Assembly (NCBI GenBank): GCA_902168255.1
Contig: CABHON010000001.1
Span: 186,001 to 250,000 of the forward strand
Origin: an uncultured Legionella sp.
GTDB taxonomy: Bacteria > Pseudomonadota > Gammaproteobacteria > Legionellales > Legionellaceae
Reading direction: 5' to 3'
DNA: 64,000 nucleotides
This document shows, in pieces, positions 19,601 to 28,577 of this stretch. Both the position numbers and the translations under genes were made by a program. The notes beneath the pieces were generated by a model, which did no database searches, was not told the DNA's origin, and saw only the letters and a program-made list of their open reading frames with translations. Each line of letters opens with the position of its first letter. Position 1 is the stretch's first letter.

Positions 19601-22600
19601 CGATCATTTTTTGGTAAAAACGTCATGACAACATGCAATCCACCATTCTTAAGCACATCTTCACTCAGTTTTATATCAGTTCCCCTTCCCGCAAGATTAG
19701 TTGCAATCTTGGTTTCACCTTTAGTCATGTGCACATTGGATAAACTAATTTTATCCTCACTATCTATATAGCAGGTCACATGGGCATCGGGGCTTAAACG
19801 TTTTAATTCTGCCGTAACATCTTCTGCATTCTTCAGGGTCTCACAGATTACTAACACAGAACGCCCATAAGCGACTTGTTGCTGAATGCTTCGTATAATG
19901 GTGGTTAACCACGCCTCCCTATCTCCCAATAACTGTGGTGAAAATGCTATACATTGCTTCTCTTTATGGCTTGGAAATAATGCACATTTAACCGTTTTAT
20001 TACTATTTTCCTTCGTATATTGTTCACACAATAATTTCCGTAATTCATCATTACCCAACGTACCCGTAATACCTATCATGCTCTCATATTTACGAAAATA
20101 AGCGTAATTTGAAGTAAAGTTTGTGACAAGGTTTTCTGAAGTTAATTCTACCCCTTCCTTTAATTGGTAAAACTGATGTATTCCATCACTCCATTGCATA
20201 TTTTGTTGAGTTTCACCATTATATTGAAAATTAAGAGGAAGTATCCGCTCTACTCCTTTGTCATCAGGAGCTGTTTTATACTCAATTTTATTACTCTCAC
20301 TAAACCATACATGAATGGCATTTTTACTCCAAGTCGATAATTGTTTATCGACCCAATCATGCAAATGTTCAGGTAGGAGTATTTTCCCATTAATAGGATC
20401 ATTATTGCCTTTTAAAATCAATGATTCGCGTATTTTTTTTTCCAAATCTTGTGGTAATTGCCGCATAAATGCATTTTTTTCTGCATCGGTGGGAGTCAAA
20501 GCCTGTTGTTGAAGAGAGTTAACTCTTTCAAAAAGCATCTTATTGAGTGTATTCCAAATTAAAACGTACACTACCTTTACATGATCAAACCCAGGAGTGT
20601 TATCAGCTAAACGCACCATTTGATCCAATTGATCCAGCATACTGTAATCGGCTTCATCAATGAGTATATCTTGATAAGGACGCCCTCCTCGCGTTCCCCA
20701 ACCCTTAAATTTATCCATTAAAAAATCAAACTGAAATTGTGCTGCATCACCATACACAATATCCACGTCTTTTTGATAACAGGCTTTAACGCCTTCAGAA
20801 TCACCCTGCGCAGGATCAGGAACATTATGCACCGCTTTCACGTTAAAATGACGATATAGTTTTGTTTGATAAATTTCTGCATCTCTTTCAGCAAAATTAC
20901 TTAAACTGGTAACCATATCAACCTTTCGCCCTTTTAATACCTTGATCAAAGCAATAATGGCCAGAATGAGGGATTTACCTTCACCTGTTGCCATTTGTGC
21001 CAATACGTTCAGGTTATCATCATGCAAACACACGCAAATAACGATGAGTTGAGCCAAACGTAAGCGTTGCGGCGAAAGAATTTGGTTGATTGCGGAAAAA
21101 ACTTGAATCCATTCAGTGACCGTGGGTTCACTACCTGGATTTGCCCTTACTCGCTCAAAAATATCTAGTACTGTTTGTGGTAAAACATTACTAAAAAACG
21201 CTTTATGCGTACATAATTGATAACACGCTTCGATGAGAGGCGAACGCACAGGGACATCAAAGACATTAAGGCTAGGGTTTTGTGCAGTGAACTCAGCAAG
21301 TAATTGTTCGCCAGAGGTTTCCTGTTTATCACAAAATACTTTACCAACACATAACAACTGAATGGTTTTCAATTGAAAAGAAGGTTGGCTAAGATGATTG
21401 GTAATTTCTTCGTATAAATTTGTATTATCTTTACACGGTAATAATTTATAGGAAGCCATTAATTGATAGAGTTGTATTAACCCTTCGCGACTTTTAGAAA
21501 AACTATTATTATATTGCGGATGTTTTAGCACCTTTTCATTAATACTAATTAAGTCTTCTTGTTTCCATCCTAGCCCAAGCAAGATTTTCATATCCCTTAT
21601 AAGTGCATCATCAGTGGTATTATTCTCTGCAACCCAATGACTTTGACTTTGGTGTAAAATAATTTTTACCTGAACGCTTGCAACGAGCTCTGATATCGTA
21701 TTTATTTTTTTTGCATCAATCCATTGCAGCATTACTTGAGTTAAAGGGATTATAAAATGAGCCTCTTGTTTTTCATACAAGAAAAACAATTTATCCAACT
21801 GGGATAATTTTTCCTCGTGATCACCTGCCTCGTTTGGTAAAGCCAGAACTAAGTCAATCACATAACTAAAGTAATCTTGATGAGGGTTCTTTACATGAAC
21901 CATTGTCCTTTGCAACTTAGTCCATTCATGATCCGCACCAAGTGAAGATTCTTGATAAGGCAAATTGAGTTTTGCTTTTAAAGCAATAAATTTTATTTTT
22001 TGAATGCATTGCTCTCTATCGGAATGATATAACGTCTCAAAGGTTCTCATTTGTTGCATCAGATATGGCTTAGCGACCTTGAAAAACGGTAATAAATTTT
22101 GTATATCTGCTTTAGCAATGGAATGATCCTGTAGCAGAATATTTAAATAAGAAATAAACGTTTCATCATATTCAGAAAAAGGAAATTTTAAATACCCTGG
22201 ATCATTATTGTCAGCAGGCAATATTGCAAACATCAATGGAGATATATTAATTTTATTTTTTATGGCATTTTTAACAACAAAATGGATGCGATCTTTATAT
22301 ATTGATGGCAGTTGCTCAATATTTAAAGATGTATTAACTAATTGCTCGGTTTTATAATAAAATAAATAGTGAATAAATAAATTATCATTCGGATTGTGTA
22401 AACAACAATTTCCCAAAATCTCCCATAATGTTGTTGAAAATTGATGTCCTTTTTGAATTAATATAAAACACGCCTTGATTGTTTCTTGAGATGTATCATC
22501 ATTCTCCAGCATCTGCCGTAATAACACCTCATTTTTTTCAAGAGGCCACCCTTGTTCAGCCAATTCAATGATATCTTCTTTTACGCCTTGCAAAATTTGG

Positions 22601-25600
22601 GGCGTAGGTGTTTCATTAAGATAAACTAATAATCGTTTATCAGTAATATATTTTTCAAGATGGTGCAATATTCTAATAATCGAAAGATAACTCGTCCGAT
22701 CACTATTATTGCCCCATAAGACGTTAAATAATTTCTTGACTAAAGCAGTTTTTGTACTGTCTAATAAAATATCAACTGGTATCTGTTCAATAAAATTTAA
22801 TAAGTGTATATTGTTAAAATGAATGGTTTTTAGTGAGAGAATACTGCCTAAGATCTCATCATCCATTAAATCACGGTGTGTTTTTAATAAATCGATAGTG
22901 GAAAGAAATAATTGTGTCTGTTGTGATTGAAATACATCGAGAATAATAGGCTTTACTAAATTCTGCTCTTCGTCCAAGGATGGCATTTCTTTGAAATATT
23001 TTAATACTTCATTTTTAGCCTTAAAATCACCCTTTTCATATTTTAATGCTTGAGATTTAATTTTAACTAAAAGTGATTCTTCATTGGAACATCTTTGTAA
23101 AATAGATAAAACCGAGCGTTGCACTTTTATATCTAATGTTGTGGATCTCAACAAACTATTTAATTTCGCAACAATATTTTTATCGGATAACAGCTTAACA
23201 AGATGATCACTATACTCTTCGTTATGGACACATACTAATAATATTGCAATGCATGACTCCACATGCTTATCATGAAGCAAAAAACTCACCAATTTTTCTG
23301 GCGTTTTTATAGTAAGCTTTACACCATAATTTGCTTGAATCACTAATATTTCTAAAATGGATTGTGTAATATTTTCATCGCCATTTTCTGAAAGGAAGTA
23401 ATTCTCAATATCTTTTGTTCTTTCTTCGTTGAGATAATCTTCTGTTGTAATAGCCTTTAAAACAATTTCAACAGCATCCTTAATGTAGGTTTCTTCCAGC
23501 AATATTTTTTTTAAAAAACAATCTATTTTCTCTAATATTTTTTGATCATTATTCGGAATAATTTTTAGGATATTGATAAAGTTTTTTAAGTCATTTGAAT
23601 TTGTTTCTGATAATGCTGTTAATGCATTTACCTGCGTAACTAGCACGGCTATTTCTGTTCGAGTTAAAGGTTTACCTTCAGATGCTGTATTAAATAAATC
23701 TACCAAAAATTGGGATAATTCATCTTCATTATCCTTTAAATCTCGCGCTTTTTGCTCTCTTTCAAAAAGGGACCACTCCAATTCGGGTTTATAATAATTA
23801 CGTTGCTTCAACGTGCTTAAAATTTCGTACGCTTTATCTACTAATATGAAATCATATTGCTGTTTATCTATAAGCACTGTAAAACAAAAATCAACGATTT
23901 CTTTAGGAAATAAATTATTATATGCAGAATATGCCAATGCGTTAAATACCATTAAGGTGCTGGAAAATAATGCCGGATGATGGATACTGGATGACAATTT
24001 TTTGATAAGTGTTTCGAAATAATCTTGCTGATCATGAGGTAAATTTGCATTTAATAATAATGACGTAATAGCTTGCAGGCAATGTTTGGCCACTTCGTTT
24101 CCCTGTGACGACAAATCAGTTAAGAGCCTATCCACTGGAACATTAAGTATCTTAAGGGAATTATTATCATATATTTTATAAAGAGCAACACGTTCTTTAC
24201 CTTTTATCCACGAGGTATTCAATAAAACAGCAAAAGTATCCCAAGTAGCAGGATCTATTGTAACAGTTGGATTTTTCATACAAAAATGGATGATAGTAGT
24301 CAATAAACCACGGCACACTTCCGTCGCACCCGATGTTACCGATTGAGTTAACAATCTTTGCAGCATGTAAAATTGGGTTAAAGAAAATGTGTACTGACTT
24401 TGTGCCAATTCAATTAAAAGCGTGCTCGCATAAAATGCTGTTTCTTCTTGTTCCATTAAAGACACCGCTTCTATAATAGTATCAATGACACGCGGACTCA
24501 ATGGTCGTTGGTGTTGAATAATTTTTGATAGCAAGTCACAGGCATACACAAATATCTTTTCATTAGTTAAATACGCGGTGAGCTTTAATAATAATGCTTC
24601 ATCCATCGCATGATGCTGATTATAATAATGCAAGAGATTAAACAATTTAATGCTTACATCACTATTCTGAACATCCATATTGGAAATGAGACAATTTAAT
24701 AATGCATATTCTAATTTCTCGCCAACATTAATTCTTACGTATAAAATGGTTAAAACACGATTAATTTTTGGCGAATTTTCATTAATTAATTTAATGAATA
24801 TCGTTTGAAATAAAATATCGACCGGAAGTTTTTCAGCAAGATCTTGAAGAATAATAAACACTCGTTCAATACTTTTAGTAGGCAAGGGTGAACGCTCAAA
24901 AAGATTAGCTAATTTAGGCAGATGTGCGGCTAATACGGCAGCATTATTGCAATAACCTAATTTTGTCGCACGTGCATACTCTACCAATGCATTCATACTG
25001 GTTCCAGAAAACGTATCCTGTTGTATTGCACGTTCAAATAAATAAATCAGTACATCGTCAGAAAGTAATTCAAATATGCCGGGTGTATTGACACACTGAC
25101 TTAATGGATTTCCTCTTTTTTCCGTTTCATGTTTCATTAAATAAGCTAATGCTTGAATGATATTGGCTCTGCTACGTTGTGAGAAAGACTCATTTAATGG
25201 AAGTTGCCGACACAGCTTCTCTAATAATAATCCAGTAATTCTTTTTGGATCTTTCTCTGATATCATCTCTATCATACGGAAGGTTTCATCAGAATATTGA
25301 TTTTTCTCAAGCTTTACCAAAAAACTATCAAGATCGATATCATGAAGTAATTGACTATACTGCTCGGGAAAATCTAGCATAGCACTGATGATGCTAAGAC
25401 TTGCTTGATACAAACCTTCATCATTTTGTTCTTGCAATGCATTAATTGCAGCATATTCTTCAACTGAAATTACTGGCTTATAATGAGGAATGTACTCTGC
25501 TATTAATTCACAGGCTGCGATTCGAATAGGATTAAATAATTTATCAATATCCTTATATATGTCATTACAAGTGTTAGCACCATGAGTTAATGCCATTAAT

Positions 25601-26952
25601 CCGTGCTTTTGCACAAATGAATTTTTGGGATAATCCTCCATGTGTTTGTTAATCACCTCTCGTGATGTTTGTACCTCCGTTTTTACTATTGTAATACACA
25701 TCATCAGGCAGGCTGCCGCAAATTCAAGCTCACTGTTTGTCTGGTTATTCAACAATGTAGATAATTTTTCTCTTACCTTTTCTAACGAATAAGCTTCTGC
25801 TTCTTGTTCTGTAAAAAGTGGCAGCTCCTGTGCATTCCAAGCATGAGCAAAAAATAACGTCCAAATATAATCTATTTCACCATTTTTAATGATATATTGG
25901 TAAAGACACTGCAACTCTTGATTCGTCAAGAAGATGTTATTCAATGCCTGCTCTTTATATGACGTGAATGCTGCAGACCAACCTCTCGGTTCAAATACCG
26001 TTTTTTTCTTAGCCATTTTTGGCGAATTAAAAAAAACTTCTGATTTTTCTTTAAAGCTAAATAAAAAATCTTTTACTATTTTAAAGGTTTTTTCCTCCTC
26101 TATTGGATGACCAGCACGTATTGCAGCCGTTAAGGCATTTAATGCCCTAGTACGCAACGCCATGCTATCGGTTTCTTTCCAATAGATAGTAGTGGTATCG
26201 TTACAATAATAAGATGAATCGAATGATAAATTATTCAACGTGTATTTTGTTTCTAGCATACCGTACAATATTTTTTCGGCATTACTTGGTAAGAGTTGCG
26301 CATCTTTTGGATTACACAAATGAGTAAGTGCAATGGCTGCAAAACGTGAGAGGGGCTCTTTTTCTTTTAGCGCTTCTTTATATTTTAGATATAAAAAATA
26401 ACGTGATGAACAGGTTGGTGTTTTAGAGTTATCATGCTCTCGTGGGGCGCGCGTTTTTGGATTACTTTCCAACTCTTGTAAAATGGTGTTTAACTGCTCA
26501 TTTTCCATCATATAAGAAAAAGCCTGTAAAGCCCACCCGGCAAAGGTATTTCTTAAATTTCCTACATCATATCCACTAGCACGCATTATTAGGGTAAGAG
26601 GCCCACCTATTACTCCAAAAACGTCATACAACAATCCTAAATAGTAAGCTTCGTCCGAAAGAAAGGACGCTAAAACACGAATATATTCCTCAGAAATTAT
26701 CTTACCCTCACAGGCTTCTTTAACCAGGTATTTTAGCTTTTCTTCCTCAATATTTCCTTGAATGTCACCTTTCTGTCGTTTTTGAGGAACACGATTGAGG
26801 CGTCTTGATTGAGATGAATCCTGGTCTTCCATAGCAAGCATGGTATAATCAGTTTCAGAAAGCAGCGCATCCCAATTCTGGCTTATATTCAGGCGAACCC
26901 GTTCTTTTGTTTGGTTATTTGTAATGTTATAAACACGCGCTTTCTTTATCAT
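13636..26952 (-). CDS. Giant protein (4438 aa) with internal SecA-like ATPase motor
   Basis: One uninterrupted 13.3-kb frame. Residues 1 to about 1900 look like ARM/HEAT-type helical repeats without catalytic motifs. A SecA-like core follows at about 1950-2500: MATGEGKSLILAI (Walker A, near 1990), YGDAAQFQFDFLMDKF, ILIDEADYSML (DEAD-like box, near 2100), WSDGIHQFYQLKEGVEL and YESMIGITGTLG as in the SecA crosslinking region, then TNLAGRGTDIKL (near 2420) and GRTARSGEPG (near 2460). After more helices come hydrophobic stretches near 3065-3105 and 3140-3165. Degenerate pentapeptide-like repeats lie near 4070-4170. It is far longer than housekeeping SecA (about 850-900 residues) and lacks SecA's C-terminal zinc tail. 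A TATAAT at 26987-26992 (minus strand) and AAGAG before the ATG suggest its own promoter. Substrate and role are unknown. Confidence 0.88.
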   Translation of the reverse strand: MIKKARVYNITNNQTKERVRLNISQNWDALLSETDYTMLAMEDQDSSQSRRLNRVPQKRQKGDIQGNIEEEKLKYLVKEACEGKIISEEYIRVLASFLSDEAYYLGLLYDVFGVIGGPLTLIMRASGYDVGNLRNTFAGWALQAFSYMMENEQLNTILQELESNPKTRAPREHDNSKTPTCSSRYFLYLKYKEALKEKEPLSRFAAIALTHLCNPKDAQLLPSNAEKILYGMLETKYTLNNLSFDSSYYCNDTTTIYWKETDSMALRTRALNALTAAIRAGHPIEEEKTFKIVKDFLFSFKEKSEVFFNSPKMAKKKTVFEPRGWSAAFTSYKEQALNNIFLTNQELQCLYQYIIKNGEIDYIWTLFFAHAWNAQELPLFTEQEAEAYSLEKVREKLSTLLNNQTNSELEFAAACLMMCITIVKTEVQTSREVINKHMEDYPKNSFVQKHGLMALTHGANTCNDIYKDIDKLFNPIRIAACELIAEYIPHYKPVISVEEYAAINALQEQNDEGLYQASLSIISAMLDFPEQYSQLLHDIDLDSFLVKLEKNQYSDETFRMIEMISEKDPKRITGLLLEKLCRQLPLNESFSQRSRANIIQALAYLMKHETEKRGNPLSQCVNTPGIFELLSDDVLIYLFERAIQQDTFSGTSMNALVEYARATKLGYCNNAAVLAAHLPKLANLFERSPLPTKSIERVFIILQDLAEKLPVDILFQTIFIKLINENSPKINRVLTILYVRINVGEKLEYALLNCLISNMDVQNSDVSIKLFNLLHYYNQHHAMDEALLLKLTAYLTNEKIFVYACDLLSKIIQHQRPLSPRVIDTIIEAVSLMEQEETAFYASTLLIELAQSQYTFSLTQFYMLQRLLTQSVTSGATEVCRGLLTTIIHFCMKNPTVTIDPATWDTFAVLLNTSWIKGKERVALYKIYDNNSLKILNVPVDRLLTDLSSQGNEVAKHCLQAITSLLLNANLPHDQQDYFETLIKKLSSSIHHPALFSSTLMVFNALAYSAYNNLFPKEIVDFCFTVLIDKQQYDFILVDKAYEILSTLKQRNYYKPELEWSLFEREQKARDLKDNEDELSQFLVDLFNTASEGKPLTRTEIAVLVTQVNALTALSETNSNDLKNFINILKIIPNNDQKILEKIDCFLKKILLEETYIKDAVEIVLKAITTEDYLNEERTKDIENYFLSENGDENITQSILEILVIQANYGVKLTIKTPEKLVSFLLHDKHVESCIAILLVCVHNEEYSDHLVKLLSDKNIVAKLNSLLRSTTLDIKVQRSVLSILQRCSNEESLLVKIKSQALKYEKGDFKAKNEVLKYFKEMPSLDEEQNLVKPIILDVFQSQQTQLFLSTIDLLKTHRDLMDDEILGSILSLKTIHFNNIHLLNFIEQIPVDILLDSTKTALVKKLFNVLWGNNSDRTSYLSIIRILHHLEKYITDKRLLVYLNETPTPQILQGVKEDIIELAEQGWPLEKNEVLLRQMLENDDTSQETIKACFILIQKGHQFSTTLWEILGNCCLHNPNDNLFIHYLFYYKTEQLVNTSLNIEQLPSIYKDRIHFVVKNAIKNKINISPLMFAILPADNNDPGYLKFPFSEYDETFISYLNILLQDHSIAKADIQNLLPFFKVAKPYLMQQMRTFETLYHSDREQCIQKIKFIALKAKLNLPYQESSLGADHEWTKLQRTMVHVKNPHQDYFSYVIDLVLALPNEAGDHEEKLSQLDKLFFLYEKQEAHFIIPLTQVMLQWIDAKKINTISELVASVQVKIILHQSQSHWVAENNTTDDALIRDMKILLGLGWKQEDLISINEKVLKHPQYNNSFSKSREGLIQLYQLMASYKLLPCKDNTNLYEEITNHLSQPSFQLKTIQLLCVGKVFCDKQETSGEQLLAEFTAQNPSLNVFDVPVRSPLIEACYQLCTHKAFFSNVLPQTVLDIFERVRANPGSEPTVTEWIQVFSAINQILSPQRLRLAQLIVICVCLHDDNLNVLAQMATGEGKSLILAIIALIKVLKGRKVDMVTSLSNFAERDAEIYQTKLYRHFNVKAVHNVPDPAQGDSEGVKACYQKDVDIVYGDAAQFQFDFLMDKFKGWGTRGGRPYQDILIDEADYSMLDQLDQMVRLADNTPGFDHVKVVYVLIWNTLNKMLFERVNSLQQQALTPTDAEKNAFMRQLPQDLEKKIRESLILKGNNDPINGKILLPEHLHDWVDKQLSTWSKNAIHVWFSESNKIEYKTAPDDKGVERILPLNFQYNGETQQNMQWSDGIHQFYQLKEGVELTSENLVTNFTSNYAYFRKYESMIGITGTLGNDELRKLLCEQYTKENSNKTVKCALFPSHKEKQCIAFSPQLLGDREAWLTTIIRSIQQQVAYGRSVLVICETLKNAEDVTAELKRLSPDAHVTCYIDSEDKISLSNVHMTKGETKIATNLAGRGTDIKLSEDVLKNGGLHVVMTFLPKNDRVLAQAIGRTARSGEPGTSELIIQSDPAVSLATLEQARDAQEIKTLKKQLEALKKGALQEKYLALICKELKEQHHNHKQTIFRFDWAQQFLVNTVYSTLRSDFIEKWGLWLAHLDLKKNKEELDEEFIDFLEQAKADYKAAKINSPCYALQAANELMGYVRSWLHTLSQCGTYRESFHNTIVMLCKSVKDPLFLAQTYDILAFTCLMKEDSSPENNITFDASYKEKAKYYFSLALQNRNTIILPQLAYVQSIIYQADTRSKDLEKQLVGKKEIESTALIHDQKAIENIERSRKYIQLTAGSIRIAKTLKDIISYLQKEEITHPIDLEFNHLRLEYDTEILNLPTRKEPTDILSLIGKHTLTSVIEVEWCNVLPTDANHILDLLTEEGRELVTLERKNFSYEKLDYLNKYDPNTTIRFVLKNLLLDDIQNSIVKDYFSRLKDLLNTPISINDFFIAMERLFDCFHNRPLAEAGLCKKSNDETKHLLDALRKNMKFDLVFEAVSMNIAKEEINHLKTDQSNVVVSFYHNDVDKINKVINRVWRPETTARIRVKALSKNQAINLLQDIQTKKYIQEEPFQTVKLRPISALFTDAAKRSEVALCDANGLRYLYVLSEQVPFKAFSMMILGSLALLEGGVGLTIATLCAASVFGFTTGLSFLTESISTVSRMIQLGITREHDWTTFWGEKLLSYSLNLISAGVTSMLTVTTAAGTMAADVAENVVRSAAKSTATKVSTHLSVNQVTTMTREILKTSAKQLITIASTGIGEMLSNEEFLSIENRLRAKVEDIIKQEPPKKWSVYLQQIFLMSHYCGIQQMNTPLAGQLQKAAENIISKSEELLNRPRALINLFIDGLEKQFMDEYIIRVNKILREHSAVSTFRHILVHKLSQTPDDETIKTMVEKFKDRLTDTGHMPELSMLARLNVGVEESKNDADLMSEAMAIYDDLCNYYCNNENLIKSSEALFQQKVIDNSVSVLHKHVVGLIQRAQAALTATFNTALNVSTGLVPKSVINLLQEGALIAKDTILSGDPNKWASRQPIRLPLLGYERIQNGRIDYYSPSQQEQLTDQQMYEALFAGNIPTDLTVRGEALCIEMIKRITNALINVGKAIKAKKRKNIAIQENDFRSAIYSILLQVVINWELISYTFSSDEKIHQIINQSKATMIRLIQDNNLVLWLADKAKDIAQFPNTIYHILKEDSAILVKFRPQIGLLKKALQREAAVDGFLNVNTLLFIGNLFQFKEFAQKLQDSISTLFNPNAFIKTAIELLHIPGIAEQIYHFIETYGEIYLDRVINENAENAHRGGLDQAKTYLAILTQYKLTVADLKLFLPALASIILEPASIEKILLAIQKHDKFQLMMVLYNHMVSNETCRQALKAILARKQEITVLQPINPTQLRQMERIEPFLACVTQSPGLIDTIASCLAFLLDAHCPLVVEQKPDNDFSFIQQVIDHLSQFDTLPGQELPFVIAWIKTHHITLKSLVKAHFSGRGFSVNEIAKVVEMIEQSAELKAAIQDEQQANHLTKLVLSILNSAPVTASKIQGLELKPLLTNLFVNHSLIQGLAYHQRYTWFKYLVLIHGMLPYVGQLLSIGCQILNGYIHSFIRKPRPVDSHYEFNGMSDYSGEVLMGLTLSEPLNNKRFVNTKLMSVTFQTMLNNIDFHGAIFHQVKFLETSLDVHTFRSLLPQLRDKNQDITFENCKIVGDLSQLDLSNISLKGISLRQCESLRETNIQGTEIVIPTELQKTLLFNTLGWTQQEYGHLLNEQQTQALHTFWYKRTGFLVNKICSVVIEAAEVEGIQLSETIKVDFRKIVAQQLYMSSQNPLLKKVAQLTHDFLNDAPQDITRGFHIKEPFSETAILLKFLYAACTAQQWQLTTDKLRQFILIMYMASQAQKDLPQTSKTKCTLFKMAKNTISAFSENISFDRIQGLITQIKRDYLNELKQTPTPSFFVRARTQVYETFYSNTSPLFEELFTAWNDNEAENAEEDIPIHSI

Positions 26953-27014
26953 ACAACTCTTATTTAGAAATAATTACATAAAAAAGATTATATTAAGAAT
27001 TGTACAAAAAATAT

Positions 27015-27031
27015 ACCGTATTTTATACGGT
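27015..27031 (-). terminator. Probable terminator after the DUF4143 ATPase gene
   Basis: On the minus strand ACCGTA, a 5-base loop and TACGGT form a 6-bp stem, followed within a few bases by a six-T run. It lies about 60 bases past the stop of the ATPase gene and about 60 bases before the giant gene start, so it would insulate the giant operon from upstream reading. A related hairpin sits at 28812-28841 on the other side of the ATPase gene. Confidence 0.5.
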
Positions 27032-27089
27032 GTTTCATTCGCGCTCACTGGGTCACAATCATCAAAAGACTGGTTCTCTATCTGCAAAC

Positions 27090-28439
27090 TCAACCAGAAA
27101 TTAAAATAGGCTTCTTTTCCATTTTTAATAGCCTTGACAACTCACTAATGAGATAAAAGGGAATCGATAAAATATTATCCCGTAATTCCAAAGGGGTTTC
27201 AGAAATACGTATGCCTAAAGGAAATGCTCTTTTTTTAATTAATTGATGAAGAGATTTGAGAGTTCCCGTTTTTCCTGATTTGACTTCTATTGGAAAAATT
27301 TGACTCTCTTGGGTGATGAGATAATCAACTTCTGCTTGACTGCCAACTTTATCTTCTGACCAATAATATAATTCAGGCTCTAAAAAACAGTCCTGGTAGG
27401 CTCGTAGTTCTTGACCTGCAAATTGTTCAGACAGTGCTCCTTGATTTATTAAATTCAGTGCTTCGTTAAATAATTGGTGGGTGGAAACTTGTGTAGCACG
27501 AAGAAGCAATCCGATATCTAAAAATAAAAATTTGAATTTTTTTTCATTAATAAGTGCTTTTAATGGTAGTCCAGAAGCCGACGAACTATAAACCAGCTGA
27601 ATTACGCCAGCATATTGCAGCAACTGAATCGCTTCTTTCAAATCACGTGAACGCATAGAATCATCAATTTTATTATATTTGATTTGTCGTCCTATCAGAA
27701 TGGGAGCTTTATCAAAGACTTTTTGTAAATATTTATGATGCATGTGTTTTGCATATTTGCCAAAATCCGTACGATAGGTATTGAGAAGCAATGTCTGTTT
27801 GTATTGAGTAGCAGTAAAATCTCGTTCTGTTAGATAGGTTTTAACCGCGTCAGGCATACCGCCAGTAAAAATATATTCTCGGACTAATTTCAATAGTTTT
27901 TCATGCGTCACAGAAGCTAAAGGATTGCTCAGTGTGGCAAGTGATAATTGTTCAATCAATCCTTCAAAGCCAGCTGCCTCTAGATATTCACGAAAGGAAA
28001 GTGGAGTCATGTGAATATATTGAATACGCCCAACAGGTAAACTAAAATTAGGTTCATTTAATACAAACTCTAGCAAAGAGCCTGCGCCAATAACGTGCAA
28101 TTCCGGCATCAATTCTTTAAAATATCTTAAGGCCATAATAGCTTGTGGACATTCTTGAATTTCATCAAGAAAGAGCAATGTTTCGCCTGGAATGATTTTT
28201 TTTTGACTCAGATTACCAATCAAATTGATAATATCTTTCGGTTGGAGCGATTGAAAACACTCCTTATAAAAAGGCTCAAGTTCAAAATTTATTTCCACAA
28301 AATTTTTTTTAAAGTGAGTTTCTCCCAATTGTCTAATTGTGAAAGTTTTTCCAATTTGTCGAGCACCTCGTAATAACAACGGGACGCGCGAAGGCTGTAT
28401 AGCCCAATGAGTTAATGCAGAATCAATGGTGCGCTTCAT
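27090..28439 (-). CDS. AAA_14 / DUF4143 family ATPase
   Basis: The 449-residue protein has Walker A GARQIGKT at residues 25-32, Walker B LLFLDEIQE near 96, and the C-terminal DUF4143 domain. That domain includes FLFLDIGLLLR and the nuclease-like strand EVDYLITQ...FPIEVKSGKTG. Such ATPases are widespread, often mobile and of unclear function; a restriction-like or toxin-like role has been suggested from the nuclease-like fold. It lies between the giant operon and bamA, next to an IstB relic, and has an inverted repeat just before its start that could be an operator. Confidence 0.88.
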   Translation of the reverse strand: MKRTIDSALTHWAIQPSRVPLLLRGARQIGKTFTIRQLGETHFKKNFVEINFELEPFYKECFQSLQPKDIINLIGNLSQKKIIPGETLLFLDEIQECPQAIMALRYFKELMPELHVIGAGSLLEFVLNEPNFSLPVGRIQYIHMTPLSFREYLEAAGFEGLIEQLSLATLSNPLASVTHEKLLKLVREYIFTGGMPDAVKTYLTERDFTATQYKQTLLLNTYRTDFGKYAKHMHHKYLQKVFDKAPILIGRQIKYNKIDDSMRSRDLKEAIQLLQYAGVIQLVYSSSASGLPLKALINEKKFKFLFLDIGLLLRATQVSTHQLFNEALNLINQGALSEQFAGQELRAYQDCFLEPELYYWSEDKVGSQAEVDYLITQESQIFPIEVKSGKTGTLKSLHQLIKKRAFPLGIRISETPLELRDNILSIPFYLISELSRLLKMEKKPILISG

Positions 28440-28456
28440 AATAAATCTCCATATTT

Positions 28457-28484
28457 TGGCTAAAATAGACGGTTGTTTTAGCCA
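28457..28484. promoter_or_regulatory. Inverted repeat before the ATPase gene, possible operator
   Basis: TGGCTAAAA and TTTTAGCCA form a perfect 9-bp inverted repeat with a 10-base gap, only 18 bases upstream of the ATPase start codon on the minus strand. The position between promoter and start suits repression or an attenuator hairpin. On the plus strand a T-run follows, so a terminator reading is also possible. Confidence 0.35.
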
Positions 28485-28577
28485 TTTTTTGGATATTTTA
28501 TATTATTTTGTGGTGTTAGTCATTTTTTTAATAAACACCTGCCAAAAGGCACTAAACGCCCAAGAAAAAAACAATAT

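Noticed and set aside
13636-26952. Reading the giant protein as the housekeeping SecA translocase
   Set aside because: It is about five times longer, has no SecA N-terminus at its start and no C-terminal zinc tail, and its neighbours are accessory. The genome is expected to hold a normal secA elsewhere.
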